This document shows, piece after piece, positions 27,595 through 35,980 of a stretch of DNA of 64,000 nucleotides. The notes under the pieces are model-generated. The model saw only the letters and a program-made list of their open reading frames with translations. It was not told where the DNA came from and ran no database searches. The first letter of the stretch is position 1; each line of letters begins with the position of its first letter. Origin of the DNA: Polynucleobacter sp. AP-Jannik-300A-C4. GTDB taxonomy: Bacteria > Pseudomonadota > Gammaproteobacteria > Burkholderiales > Burkholderiaceae. The position numbers and the translations under genes were made by a program. The DNA lies in the NCBI RefSeq assembly GCF_018688335.1, contig NZ_CP061316.1, positions 558,001 through 622,000 on the forward strand, written 5' to 3'.

Positions 27595-27774
27595 ATGTTT
27601 TTATCTGAAAAAGTTTCATCTCGCCTAAAGCGCGTTTATATCGGCATTGCTATGGGGCTAGCCATTTGGCTTCTCTATGCCAGCTATTTAATTCTTTCTA
27701 ATGCAATCAATGCCCATACCCCCTTGGGTAGCGCGAAGCTTGTGCTCACGCCAATTGCTTCCATTCATAAGTAA
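27595..27774 (+). CDS. Small single-span membrane protein of unknown function
   Basis: A 59-residue protein not recognised as a known family. A basic N-terminus (SEKVSSRLKRV) is followed by one hydrophobic segment (YIGIAMGLAIWLLYASYLIL) and a short tail ending in SIHK, so an inner-membrane location with the N-terminus inside is likely. GGAG lies seven bases before the ATG at 27595, which decides that start over an in-frame ATG 30 nt upstream inside the second hairpin. It is the first gene after cruR copy 1 and 40 nt before the receptor gene. Position suggests a part in the copper cassette. Confidence 0.65.
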   Translation: MFLSEKVSSRLKRVYIGIAMGLAIWLLYASYLILSNAINAHTPLGSAKLVLTPIASIHK

Positions 27775-27814
27775 AAAATTCAATTTATTAGCTATTAAAA
27801 ATCCTGGAGTCAAC

Positions 27815-29998
27815 ATGAAAGTCTTAAAAATAACGCCGATAGCCTTAGTTGCATCTTTGATGCTTACTAATGCATACGGTCAAGCCGCCCCTAATTTGGA
27901 TGCCCTCACTGTGACTGGGATTCAGGAAGCGCCTCTTACGCAAACAACGCTCACAGGCAAAGGGCTTAATCAGTCGCGTGTAAATACCCCCAATACTGCA
28001 GCTATGATCCTGAATATCCCCGGTGTAAGCATGTATACCGGTGGTGGCGTATCTGGCTTGCCAGCAATCCATGGTTTGGCGGATGATCGAGTTGCAGTAA
28101 GCGTGGACGGTATGCCACTCTTGTATTCCTGTCCAAATCATATGAACTCGCCACTCTCATATATCAGCCCATCTAATGTGGGTAGTGTAAAAGTGATTAC
28201 TGGCCTTTCGCCAGTAAGTGCTGGTGGTGATAGCTTAGGTGGCGTAGTTTCTGTTCAATCTTTGCCCCCAGTATTTGCCAATAAAGGTGAAACGCTACAG
28301 CAGGGTGAGGTGGGTGCTTCTTACAGTAGTAATGCGCAAGCCATTGCTGGCAATATCAACCTAACAGCAGCTGGTGACGAATTTAGCGCTACCTACACAG
28401 TAGATTCAGCAAAAGCAAATAACTACACTGCTGGCGGAAATTTTAAACCTGCAGGCAATGGACTTAATGGCAATGTTGTTGGTGCATCAAGATATATCGC
28501 TACAAACCAACAGCTCTCATTAGCTTGGCAAAAAGATAACCACTTGGTTGAATTTAAAACCAGCTATCAATTTGTTCCATTTGAGGGCTATTCAAATCAG
28601 CGTATGGATATGACTAAAAATATCGGAACGCAATTTAATTTGAAGTACACCGGTCAATACGATTGGGGTAAGTTGGAGGCTCAGGCCTACAACCAAATGG
28701 TGAATCACCAAATGGATGACAACCAAGGGGCGAGAACAACTTCTGCCACTAACTTGACTCCACAAACTGCCATGCCCATGTTGACTGCAAGTTCTACGAA
28801 TGGGGTAGATGTCAAAGGAACTATCCCACTCTCAGAAACCCAGTTAGCTAGAGTTGGGGGCTTATTCCAAACTTACAAATTGAATGATTGGTGGCCTCCT
28901 GTAGCGGGCACCATGATGATGTCACCAAATACATTTCAGAATATTAATAATGGAACCAGGGATAGGCTAGGGGTTTTTGGTGAGCTAGAGCAACAGTGGG
29001 CAAAAGAGTGGATGGGTCTTGCTGGCGTACGCATTGAGCAGGTCGCCTCTAATGCCGGAAATGTTCAGGGCTATAGTACGAGCGCCATGATGTATGGGGC
29101 AGATGCAAATGCCTTTAATGCTAAGCAACACCAACAAACCGACTACAACTGGGATTTAACGGCTTTATCTAGGTATAAGCCTGATCAGAGTCAAAACTAT
29201 GAGGCGGGGTATTCACGCAAAACGAGATCCCCCAATCTATACGAACGCTATACCTGGTCCTCCAATAGCATGGCTGCAATTATGAATAACTTCGTAGGTG
29301 ACGGCAATGGTTATGTTGGTCAAGTAACGTTAGCGCCAGAGGTAGCCAACACGTTTAGTTTTGCAAGTGACTGGCATGATGTAAATAAAGAGCTATGGGG
29401 ATTCAAGACGAACCCGTATTACACCTATGTAAGTAACTATATAGATGCTACATGTAATTCAAGCTGTACCGCTAATCAATTTAATGTCCTTAAGTACGTC
29501 AATCAAGATGCGCAACTTTATGGAATTGATTTATCTGGTTTTACAGCTCTCGGTAAGCATGCTCAGTTAGGAAAATTTCAGTTGAACGCACAAGGCTCGT
29601 ATACGCGTGGTCAAAACGTAACGGCTGGAACCAATCTATATAACATCATACCGCTCAATGGTACGGTTGGCTTAGTTCAGTTCTTGGGCGCTAATTGGAC
29701 AAATACAATCCAGGGGCAATTTGTTACCGCTAAAACGAATTTGAACTCAGTTAGAAATGAGATTGCTACCGGTGGATATTCATTATTTAACCTGCGATCT
29801 TCATATGACGATAAAAAATATCGCGTGAACTTTGGCATCGAGAACTTGCTTAACAAGTTGTATGCTTTGCCACAAGGAGGTGCCTATTTAGGTCAAGGCC
29901 CAACAATGACCATGAACAACACCGGAGGATCTCCGTGGGGTACTGCAGTTGCAGGAATGGGTAGAACTTTCTACGTTTCAGCAAACATGAAGTTTTAA
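27815..29998 (+). CDS. TonB-dependent copper receptor, OprC/NosA-like
   Basis: A 727-residue outer-membrane receptor. The signal peptide ends near NAYGQA, a plug domain follows (PNTAAMILNIPGVSMYTGGG, DDRVAVSVDGMPLLYS) and then a 22-strand-type barrel ending in the terminal phenylalanine of SANMKF. In Pseudomonas aeruginosa OprC, copper is bound by a CxxxM and an HxM motif. This protein has CPNHM at residues 106-110 and HQM at 298-300. The ATG at 27815 follows TGGAG. Downstream of CruR-like copy 1, it most likely imports copper and would be repressed when copper is plentiful. Confidence 0.88.
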   Translation: MKVLKITPIALVASLMLTNAYGQAAPNLDALTVTGIQEAPLTQTTLTGKGLNQSRVNTPNTAAMILNIPGVSMYTGGGVSGLPAIHGLADDRVAVSVDGMPLLYSCPNHMNSPLSYISPSNVGSVKVITGLSPVSAGGDSLGGVVSVQSLPPVFANKGETLQQGEVGASYSSNAQAIAGNINLTAAGDEFSATYTVDSAKANNYTAGGNFKPAGNGLNGNVVGASRYIATNQQLSLAWQKDNHLVEFKTSYQFVPFEGYSNQRMDMTKNIGTQFNLKYTGQYDWGKLEAQAYNQMVNHQMDDNQGARTTSATNLTPQTAMPMLTASSTNGVDVKGTIPLSETQLARVGGLFQTYKLNDWWPPVAGTMMMSPNTFQNINNGTRDRLGVFGELEQQWAKEWMGLAGVRIEQVASNAGNVQGYSTSAMMYGADANAFNAKQHQQTDYNWDLTALSRYKPDQSQNYEAGYSRKTRSPNLYERYTWSSNSMAAIMNNFVGDGNGYVGQVTLAPEVANTFSFASDWHDVNKELWGFKTNPYYTYVSNYIDATCNSSCTANQFNVLKYVNQDAQLYGIDLSGFTALGKHAQLGKFQLNAQGSYTRGQNVTAGTNLYNIIPLNGTVGLVQFLGANWTNTIQGQFVTAKTNLNSVRNEIATGGYSLFNLRSSYDDKKYRVNFGIENLLNKLYALPQGGAYLGQGPTMTMNNTGGSPWGTAVAGMGRTFYVSANMKF

Positions 29999-30021
29999 TT
30001 GAAGCAAGGAAAAGGCAAGCG

Positions 30022-30396
30022 ATGATCTCTAGAGCTTTAAGAATTTTGGCTATGCTGGCGACCATCACTATGCCTTTATCTGTTTTTGCTGCTAAAGAGC
30101 CTATTTACATTAATCTTGCTACCAATGATCCAGTCAAGGTTTTAATGGCTGTGGATGCTGGTCGGCAATATGCGGAAAAAGGTTATCCGATTGTTATTTA
30201 TCTGAATGATAAAGCGGTGTCTCTTGGGCTTGCATCTAATGGTCATAAATCAAATGAAGAGCTGGCTCTGTTAAAGGCAATTGCTGGTGGCGCTAAGGTG
30301 ATTATTTGCCCAAGTTGTTTAGAGATTTATGGATTTTCGAATCAACCATTAGTCTCAGGAATTATTGCTGGAACCCCGCATCACGTGGCTCATTAA
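30022..30396 (+). CDS. Exported DsrE-family protein, copy 1
   Basis: A 124-residue protein with a signal peptide (MISRALRILAMLATITMPLSVFA) and a DsrE-like fold: PIYINLATNDPVKVLMAVDAG, then YPIVIYLNDKAVSLGL and a C-terminal VIICPSCLEIYGF with cysteines at 96 and 99. Cytoplasmic DsrE relatives carry sulfur on cysteine; an exported version with a CPxC pair could bind copper or sulfane sulfur in the periplasm. It lies 23 nt after the receptor gene and is similar to the next gene, so a local duplication is likely. No specific function is known. Confidence 0.78.
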   Translation: MISRALRILAMLATITMPLSVFAAKEPIYINLATNDPVKVLMAVDAGRQYAEKGYPIVIYLNDKAVSLGLASNGHKSNEELALLKAIAGGAKVIICPSCLEIYGFSNQPLVSGIIAGTPHHVAH

Positions 30397-30481
30397 GCGC
30401 TTAAAGCATATTTGATCCACATGGGTATGCTCATAAATCATTTTCGGAAAATTAATTGTTATTTTTAAAAAGGAGTAGGAC

Positions 30482-30898
30482 ATGTTTACAAAAACTTTGA
30501 AATCAGCTGTACTCGCAGTATTAGCAGCGCTATCACTATCAGCATTTGCTGGTGCCAATGATCCCTTATTTGTCAGCCTGACAAGTGATGAGCCGCATCG
30601 CGCAACGATGGCATTTAACTTCGGCTCGCATATGAATGCAGCTGGCCATCCATTAAGTGTTTTCTTGAGCGATAAAGGTGTGTACCTTGGCGTGAAATCC
30701 GGTGCAGCCAAGTATCCAGAGCAGCAGAAGATGTTGGCTGAGATTATTGCTAAAGGTGGAACAGTCATTATGTGCCCATTGTGCTTAAAGCACTACGGTT
30801 TTACTGAAGCGGATTTATTGCCTGGCATCAAAATGGGTGGCGCTAAAGTAACTGGTGAGGCTTTATTTAAAGACAACACCAAGACAATGACTTGGTAA
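30482..30898 (+). CDS. Exported DsrE-family protein, copy 2
   Basis: A 138-residue exported protein with signal peptide MFTKTLKSAVLAVLAALSLS and cleavage near AFAGAND. It shares its plan with the preceding gene: PLFVSLTSDEPHRATMAFNFG, LSVFLSDKGVYLGVKSG, and VIMCPLCLKHYGF with cysteines at 98 and 101. It has a longer C-terminal tail (KMGGAKVTGEALFKDNTKTMTW) than copy 1. An AAGGAG ribosome binding site precedes the ATG. It ends cassette 1, only 25 nt before cruR copy 2, so read-through between cassettes is possible. Confidence 0.8.
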   Translation: MFTKTLKSAVLAVLAALSLSAFAGANDPLFVSLTSDEPHRATMAFNFGSHMNAAGHPLSVFLSDKGVYLGVKSGAAKYPEQQKMLAEIIAKGGTVIMCPLCLKHYGFTEADLLPGIKMGGAKVTGEALFKDNTKTMTW

Positions 30899-30923
30899 TC
30901 CAATATTTTTAGTACTATTAGTC

Positions 30924-31301
30924 ATGCATTTTATTAAGCACCGTAAGCTCGTTCACTGGATAGCCGCTTTGGCTATCTTGGTTGGTGCGCTTGCGCCTGC
31001 TGTTTCACAGGCTTTATCTTTGGCCAATAGCGGCCAAGGTTTTGTAGTTGAGATTTGTACTACCGGTGGCAGCAAAATGACCCAGGTCATCGGTGATGAT
31101 GAAACTTCTTCATCGTCTGCTATAGGTAGTCACTGCCCATACTGCGTAGTTCAGCCAATCTATTTATTACCTAGTATCGGTGCATTGGAGTTTGTAGCCC
31201 CACAAGGCTATATAGCTCAATCATTAAGCTCTTATCAAGCCCCTCAGATCCTCTCTGCATGGGTCAAACTTCCATCTAGAGCGCCGCCCACCCAGTTTTA
31301 A
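30924..31301 (+). CDS. cruR: DUF2946 protein, CruR-like copper-responsive upstream ORF (copy 2)
   Basis: A 125-residue paralogue of the first DUF2946 gene. The shared parts are the N-terminal HWIAALAI segment, ALAPAVSQALSLA, GQGF followed by EIC, and a CPYC pair at residues 71-74. This copy keeps the canonical C-terminal arrest motif RAPP at 119-122 (SRAPPTQF). It heads a second cassette of two unknown proteins, DUF2244 and PCuAC. No clear Shine-Dalgarno precedes its ATG. By family analogy it would report copper during its own translation and set expression of the genes behind it. Confidence 0.87.
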   Translation: MHFIKHRKLVHWIAALAILVGALAPAVSQALSLANSGQGFVVEICTTGGSKMTQVIGDDETSSSSAIGSHCPYCVVQPIYLLPSIGALEFVAPQGYIAQSLSSYQAPQILSAWVKLPSRAPPTQF

Positions 31302-31313
31302 ATCGCTTTGTTG

Positions 31314-31351
31314 GCATGACTTTGTCATGTCGTTTGGCAAGAATGTTTGCC
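31314..31351 (+). promoter_or_regulatory. Two-hairpin element after cruR copy 2
   Basis: Twelve bases after the stop lies GCATGAC-TTT-GTCATGT (31314-31330), then GGCAA-GAATGT-TTGCC (31336-31351), then a ribosome binding site in TGTGGAGG before the ATG at 31382. Compared with the copy-1 element, stem positions 5-6 change from AG to GA and the opposite arm changes from CT to TC, so pairing is preserved. Confidence 0.65.
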
Positions 31352-31381
31352 CTTGATTTAAGAATGAATGTGGAGGTTTAG

Positions 31382-31969
31382 ATGTACGCCATTATTGAAC
31401 GCCCTGAAACTGGGGCAACAGCAAAACAGATTATTTCTAAAGTGTCGCAAGAGATCTTGCTGCCGAGTAATTTGCTCGAAGGGCATTATTGTGACAATCA
31501 CTTTCCATCGCGTAAGCCGATCGACCGCTACTCCTGTGTAGAGCTGATCCGGTATATTTGGATTAATCATTCTTCTAGAAGGGCACTTCTGGTTAAGCTT
31601 CCTAAAGACTTATCTTCAGATGACGCTTTGATTCAGGGTTTTGACGATCACTACTTGGGTTATGTTCCCAAGAAGATTGGTAGAAGCTATTTAAAAGACC
31701 TGGCCATTTTGTATAAAAAGATTAACGACATTGAAAAATACAAGCGTCAGCTAGGCACCGGTATTTTTGCTTTAATGGGCACTGCTGGTATGAGTGTTTT
31801 TTCCAAGCGTGAACTCAGTAGTTTGCTTTCTGAGCAGGCTAAATCCCTGCGACCTGTCTATGCCATGATTGATGAGAGGCTCGACTCCCTGAGATCTGAG
31901 CTGGCTGAAAAAAGAGATATCTTCGTACGTGGCAGCACTAATAGTTATTACGATAGACTTGCAGCATGA
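31382..31969 (+). CDS. Unrecognised soluble protein in copper cassette 2
   Basis: A 195-residue protein of no family I recognise. It has no signal peptide or clear membrane helix. The central part is charged (FDDHYLGYVPKKIGRSYLKDLA), with a mildly hydrophobic stretch around GTGIFALMGTAGMSVFSKRE, and a helical, possibly coiled C-terminal half (LRPVYAMIDERLDSLRSELA). GGAGG precedes the ATG. Its stop overlaps the next start (ATGA), so the two products are probably made together. Context suggests a role in copper handling or oxidase assembly, without direct sequence support. Confidence 0.7.
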   Translation: MYAIIERPETGATAKQIISKVSQEILLPSNLLEGHYCDNHFPSRKPIDRYSCVELIRYIWINHSSRRALLVKLPKDLSSDDALIQGFDDHYLGYVPKKIGRSYLKDLAILYKKINDIEKYKRQLGTGIFALMGTAGMSVFSKRELSSLLSEQAKSLRPVYAMIDERLDSLRSELAEKRDIFVRGSTNSYYDRLAA

Positions 31970-32280
31970 GTAAGTGGCTAAGGAAATTGCCTGGATATCA
32001 AACCTATGCGCCAGGTTTGGAGCGCAAGGTTTTACTTCGGTTGCCCCAATTTACGGTAATGGGTATTCTAGCAATCTCACTACCTAGCTTGCTGGCAAGA
32101 TTATTGTTGTCATCTAAAGCGGAGCGAATCATTGATATCTTGGTTATCAGTACAGAGATCTTCTTTCTGAGTATGGTTCTGACTTTAGCCATTGCCGCCT
32201 TAATTATCATGCTATCAAAGGGCCCGGCTTATGTGGCAGATGCTTATCCCTTGATAGAGTCTGATAGGCCAGCTGAATGA
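31966..32280 (+). CDS. Small membrane protein of unknown function in copper cassette 2
   Basis: A 104-residue protein with two hydrophobic segments: FTVMGILAISLPSLLARLLL, and a second from about residue 58 to 83 (VISTEIFFLSMVLTLAIAAL). The tail KGPAYVADAYPLIESDRP is distinctive but I cannot tie it to a named family. The start overlaps the upstream stop by 4 nt. It probably sits in the inner membrane next to the product of the upstream gene. Confidence 0.72.
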   Translation: MSKWLRKLPGYQTYAPGLERKVLLRLPQFTVMGILAISLPSLLARLLLSSKAERIIDILVISTEIFFLSMVLTLAIAALIIMLSKGPAYVADAYPLIESDRPAE

Positions 32281-32312
32281 GTTTTATTTTTTGTTGGAGT
32301 TAAAGTAGCAGA

Positions 32313-32744
32313 ATGCAAACTTGGTTGATGAAAAGAAATTGTTCCTTTTCCCCTAAGCAGGTGGGAGGTTTCTACATATCTATTGTGACCTTTTCTCTTT
32401 TAGTGGCAGGCTATTTTTATTTGATTGGGGCTTGGATAATTCTCATCTTTACCTCTATTGAGATTCTGGCGGTCACTATTGCCTTATATGTCTATACACG
32501 TCATGCATTGGATTACGAAAAGATTGCGATTTCAGGAAAGCAGTTATTGTTTGAAAGAAGTTGGGGTGGCAAGATTCAACAACATGAGTTCAACACTATT
32601 TGGACTAAGTTGGTTTATAACGAATCAACGGGAAAAGATTTGGTTTTGAAGACTTCCGCTAAAGAGGTGCCAATTGGTTTTTTTGTTGGTACCAATGGGC
32701 GAGAGCAGTTTGGAAAAGAACTTGAGAGATATCTCGGGATTTAA
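32313..32744 (+). CDS. DUF2244 membrane protein
   Basis: A 143-residue protein with two adjacent membrane helices (about 22-62) and a C-terminal soluble part typical of DUF2244: YTRHALDYEKIAISG, LLFERSWGGKIQQHEFN and VPIGFFVGTNGREQFGKELE. The family's function is unknown, but its members often occur near cytochrome oxidase genes. Its place between a copper-sensing uORF and a PCuAC chaperone fits a link to oxidase copper supply. An alternative start lies five codons downstream at 32328. Confidence 0.8.
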   Translation: MQTWLMKRNCSFSPKQVGGFYISIVTFSLLVAGYFYLIGAWIILIFTSIEILAVTIALYVYTRHALDYEKIAISGKQLLFERSWGGKIQQHEFNTIWTKLVYNESTGKDLVLKTSAKEVPIGFFVGTNGREQFGKELERYLGI

Positions 32745-32766
32745 GATTAACTAGGAGGATGTTCGA

Positions 32767-33255
32767 ATGAAACGTAATACATTATTAAATGCTTTACTAG
32801 CTACTGTCGTTGGCTTAGGTTTGCCTGCTACTGTACAAGCGCAAAATGCTAAAGTTGGTAGCGTGCAAATTGAAAACGCCTATACGCGTGCTACAGTTCC
32901 TGGTCAGCAAGTAGCTGGCGGCTTTATGAAGATTGAAAACAAAGGCGCTGCTGATCAACTCATCTCTGCAAGCTCACCAGTATCAGGTGAAGTTCAGTTG
33001 CATGAAATGGCTATGGAAGGCAATGTCATGAAAATGCGCCAAGTGAAAGATATACCAGTGCCAGCAGGTGGTGCAGTGGAATTGAAGCCAGGCGGCTTAC
33101 ATTTAATGTTTATGAACATCAAGGCACCCTTGGCTGCCGGCGAAACTGTTCCAGTCAAACTCAAGTTTGCTAAAGCGGGTGAAGTTGAAGTGAAGATGCC
33201 TGTCAATGCGATGGGCAATCCTGCTGGTGGCCACGGCGGAGCGATGAAGCACTAA
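32767..33255 (+). CDS. PCuAC-family periplasmic copper chaperone
   Basis: A 162-residue exported protein. The signal peptide ends at about VQAQN. The copper-binding motif of the family is exact: H-x10-M-x21-H-x-M, seen as LHEMAMEGNVMKM followed by LHLMFM. Such proteins bind Cu(I) in the periplasm and help load the CuA or CuB site of cytochrome c oxidase. The histidine-containing tail (GGHGGAMKH) could give an extra metal site. AGGAGG precedes the ATG. It closes copper cassette 2 and is followed by a terminator. Confidence 0.92.
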   Translation: MKRNTLLNALLATVVGLGLPATVQAQNAKVGSVQIENAYTRATVPGQQVAGGFMKIENKGAADQLISASSPVSGEVQLHEMAMEGNVMKMRQVKDIPVPAGGAVELKPGGLHLMFMNIKAPLAAGETVPVKLKFAKAGEVEVKMPVNAMGNPAGGHGGAMKH

Positions 33256-33290
33256 GCACTCGCTTTTGTAACTTGTAGCAAAGGTATAAA

Positions 33291-33320
33291 AAAAGTCCCT
33301 AGTTTTACTTAGGGGCTTTT
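33291..33320. terminator. Terminator between PCuAC gene and ilvD
   Basis: An 11-bp stem AAAAGTCCCTA / TAGGGGCTTTT with one G-T pair and an 8-nt loop. A- and T-rich flanks let it serve both convergent transcripts. Confidence 0.8.
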
Positions 33321-33350
33321 GTTTTACCGCATTGAATTTGTTGTTTGGGA

Positions 33351-35039
33351 TTAATCCAAATTCAGATCCGTTACTGCACCTTTACTTGCAGTGCTGGCGA
33401 GGTGAGCATACTTGGCAAGTAAGCCGCGGGTATAACGTGGTTTAGGTTGTACCCAAGCAGCACGTCGCTTAGCAATCTCTTCATCACTCACATTGAGTTG
33501 AATGAGTAACTTATGAGCATCGATCGTCACAGAGTCGCCTTCATGAATAAGGGCAATTACACCGCCCACAAATGCTTCAGGAGCAACGTGACCAACCACC
33601 ATGCCCCAAGTACCGCCAGAGAAGCGTCCGTCAGTGATGAGGCCGACTGTCTCACCTAAACCTTGACCAACGAGGGCAGAGGTAGGGGCAAGCATCTCAC
33701 GCATACCAGGACCACCTTTAGGGCCTTCGTAACGAATGACCATGACGTCACCGTCTTTGATCTTTTGCGCCATGATGGCCGCCATGGCATCATCTTCAGA
33801 ATCAAATACACGAGCTGGGCCGGTAATGGACGGGTTCTTGAGGCCGGTAATCTTGGCAACGCAACCCTCTGGGGAGATGTTGCCCTTCAAAATAGCTAAG
33901 TGACCTTGCTTGTACAGTGGGTTATCTAAAGTACGAATGACCTTTTGATCAGCGCGTGGAACTGAGGGAACATCTCTCAATGTTTCAGCGATTGTTTTGC
34001 CGGTAATAGTCATGCAATCACCATGCAAGAGTCCGCCATCAAGCAAAATCTTCATGACTTGCGGAATACCGCCAGCTTGGTGAAGGTCAGTTGCCAAATA
34101 TTGTCCAGAAGGCTTCATATCCACGATGACAGGAACACGCTTACGAATACGTTCAAAGTCATCAATAGTCCAGTCGATCTCAGCAGCACTAGTAATTGCT
34201 AGGTAGTGGAGAACGGCATTGGTAGATCCACCAACTGCCATGATCACGCTCACTGCGTTCTCAATGGATTTTTTGGTAATGATGTCACGAGGACGCAAAT
34301 TTTTCTTAATAGCCTCAACTAACACAATCGCTGACTCATGAGCGCTGGCAACTTTCTCAGCATCTTCATTGGCCATTGTGGAGGAGTAAGGCAAGCTCAT
34401 ACCTAAAGCCTCAAATGAGGAGCTCATGGTGTTCGCTGTATACATACCACCGCAAGAGCCGCTACCTGGACAGGCGTGTTGTTCAACACCCTTTAAGTCT
34501 TCTTCGTTCATACGTCCTGAGGTGAATTCACCAACGGCTTCAAACGCAGAAACAATATTCAGATCCTTGCCTTTGAAATGACCAGGTTTAATTGTTCCGC
34601 CATACACATAGATGCTTGGTACATTGGTGCGGGCCATTGCCATCATGCCACCTGGCATATTTTTATCGCAGCCACCGATAACCACAACGCCGTCTTGCCA
34701 TAATCCATTAACGCAAGTTTCAATACTGTCAGCAATCACCTCACGGGAGATGAGGGAGTACTTCATGCCCTCAGTACCCATGCCGATGCCATCAGACACG
34801 GTAGGGGTACCAAACATTTGTGCTTTTGCGCCAGCTTCTTCAAGGGCGGTTACCGCAGCGTCTGCCAGTTTTTGCAAACCGCTATTGCAAGGAGTAATGG
34901 TTGAATGACCGTTTGCTACGCCAACCATCGGCTTAACAAAATCCTTCTCTTGGTAGCCCATCGCGTAATACATTGAGCGATTGGGTGCACGAGCAACCCC
35001 TTCGGTGACATTGCGCGAGCGTTCATTAAGGCGTTTCAT
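33351..35039 (-). CDS. ilvD: Dihydroxy-acid dehydratase
   Basis: A 562-residue iron-sulfur enzyme that dehydrates dihydroxy acids to the keto acids that precede valine, isoleucine and leucine. The cluster-binding cysteines lie in [16 protein letters not shown] and [15 protein letters not shown]; the C-terminal part carries [22 protein letters not shown]. Length and motifs are complete. It stands alone here. The 228 nt between it and the divergent response regulator hold no further gene; only weak inverted repeats were seen. Confidence 0.96.
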   Translation of the reverse strand: MKRLNERSRNVTEGVARAPNRSMYYAMGYQEKDFVKPMVGVANGHSTITPCNSGLQKLADAAVTALEEAGAKAQMFGTPTVSDGIGMGTEGMKYSLISREVIADSIETCVNGLWQDGVVVIGGCDKNMPGGMMAMARTNVPSIYVYGGTIKPGHFKGKDLNIVSAFEAVGEFTSGRMNEEDLKGVEQHACPGSGSCGGMYTANTMSSSFEALGMSLPYSSTMANEDAEKVASAHESAIVLVEAIKKNLRPRDIITKKSIENAVSVIMAVGGSTNAVLHYLAITSAAEIDWTIDDFERIRKRVPVIVDMKPSGQYLATDLHQAGGIPQVMKILLDGGLLHGDCMTITGKTIAETLRDVPSVPRADQKVIRTLDNPLYKQGHLAILKGNISPEGCVAKITGLKNPSITGPARVFDSEDDAMAAIMAQKIKDGDVMVIRYEGPKGGPGMREMLAPTSALVGQGLGETVGLITDGRFSGGTWGMVVGHVAPEAFVGGVIALIHEGDSVTIDAHKLLIQLNVSDEEIAKRRAAWVQPKPRYTRGLLAKYAHLASTASKGAVTDLNLD

Positions 35040-35267
35040 GCTGATATTGACTCCAGAAAAGAATTTGTCGAAAAGCTCTATTGTGCCGTGAGACTAGGTG
35101 GAACGCAGGGGTTTATGCAGACTTCCTGCCCTGTTTCATAGCTTGCAATAAGCAGATTGTTCTATTGTATTTGGTGATTAAGGCTCAGAATTAGCTTGAG
35201 GGCTAATATCCTTAGTAAAAAAGCTGCGGTACATTGGCTCTACCTACTACTTTTTCCTTCAAATTCA

Positions 35268-35894
35268 ATGACTAAAGTTGGCCACATCTACCTAATTGAC
35301 GACGATGAGTCGATGCGCACCTCACTGAGTCGGATGCTAAAAGACGTGGGGTATATCGTGGAAGATTTCTCCTCCGCAGTGACATTTCTAGAGCATTCAG
35401 TGCCGGTAGCACCCGCAGTCATCCTGCTCGACATGCAAATGCCAGATATGACTGGATTAGATTTGCAGGAAAAACTGGTCCAACTGGGTCGTAAAACCCC
35501 GATTGTGTTTGTCAGTGGCCAGAGCCACCCTCATCAAATCGTCAAAAGCCTGAAGCGTGGCGCTGTCGATTTCCTCTTTAAACCCTTCAATTTGGAGGAT
35601 TTATTGAAGGCCGTTGCTGATGCCCTAGAGTTTGATAGACGCCAGCTAAAACGCGTTTCTAAAGAGGTAGAAACCAAGAAAGACTATGCAACACTGACGC
35701 CCAGGGAGAGGGAAGTCTGCTTTTGGCTAGTCAAGGGATTGCTTAATAAGGATATTGCAGTCAAACTGGGAACGACAGATGCCACGATTAAGGTCCATAA
35801 GGCTAGAGTGATGGATAAGATGAACGTGGAATCAGTGCAGGTATTAGTCGCAAAGTATCTTGAGTCTGATTTAGAAAATTTCCAAAAAAGCTAG
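35268..35894 (+). CDS. FixJ/NarL-type response regulator, orphan
   Basis: A 208-residue two-domain regulator. The receiver domain has the acidic pair in IYLIDDDESM, phosphoacceptor Asp55 in ILLDMQMPD, FVSG, and Lys in FKPF. The C-terminal LuxR-type helix-turn-helix has LTPREREVCFWLVKGLLNKDIA and TIKVHKARVMDKM. The ATG at 35268 begins at the family boundary; a longer in-frame TTG start at 35196 has no ribosome binding site. No histidine kinase is adjacent, so its partner is unknown. Confidence 0.85.
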   Translation: MTKVGHIYLIDDDESMRTSLSRMLKDVGYIVEDFSSAVTFLEHSVPVAPAVILLDMQMPDMTGLDLQEKLVQLGRKTPIVFVSGQSHPHQIVKSLKRGAVDFLFKPFNLEDLLKAVADALEFDRRQLKRVSKEVETKKDYATLTPREREVCFWLVKGLLNKDIAVKLGTTDATIKVHKARVMDKMNVESVQVLVAKYLESDLENFQKS

Positions 35895-35980
35895 CTCTTG
35901 GGCTAATTTCCCTAGGCTTGTTTCCTGACTATGATTTCTTATTAATTTATTTTGTTATCTAAAGCACTTAAAGTACTTTT

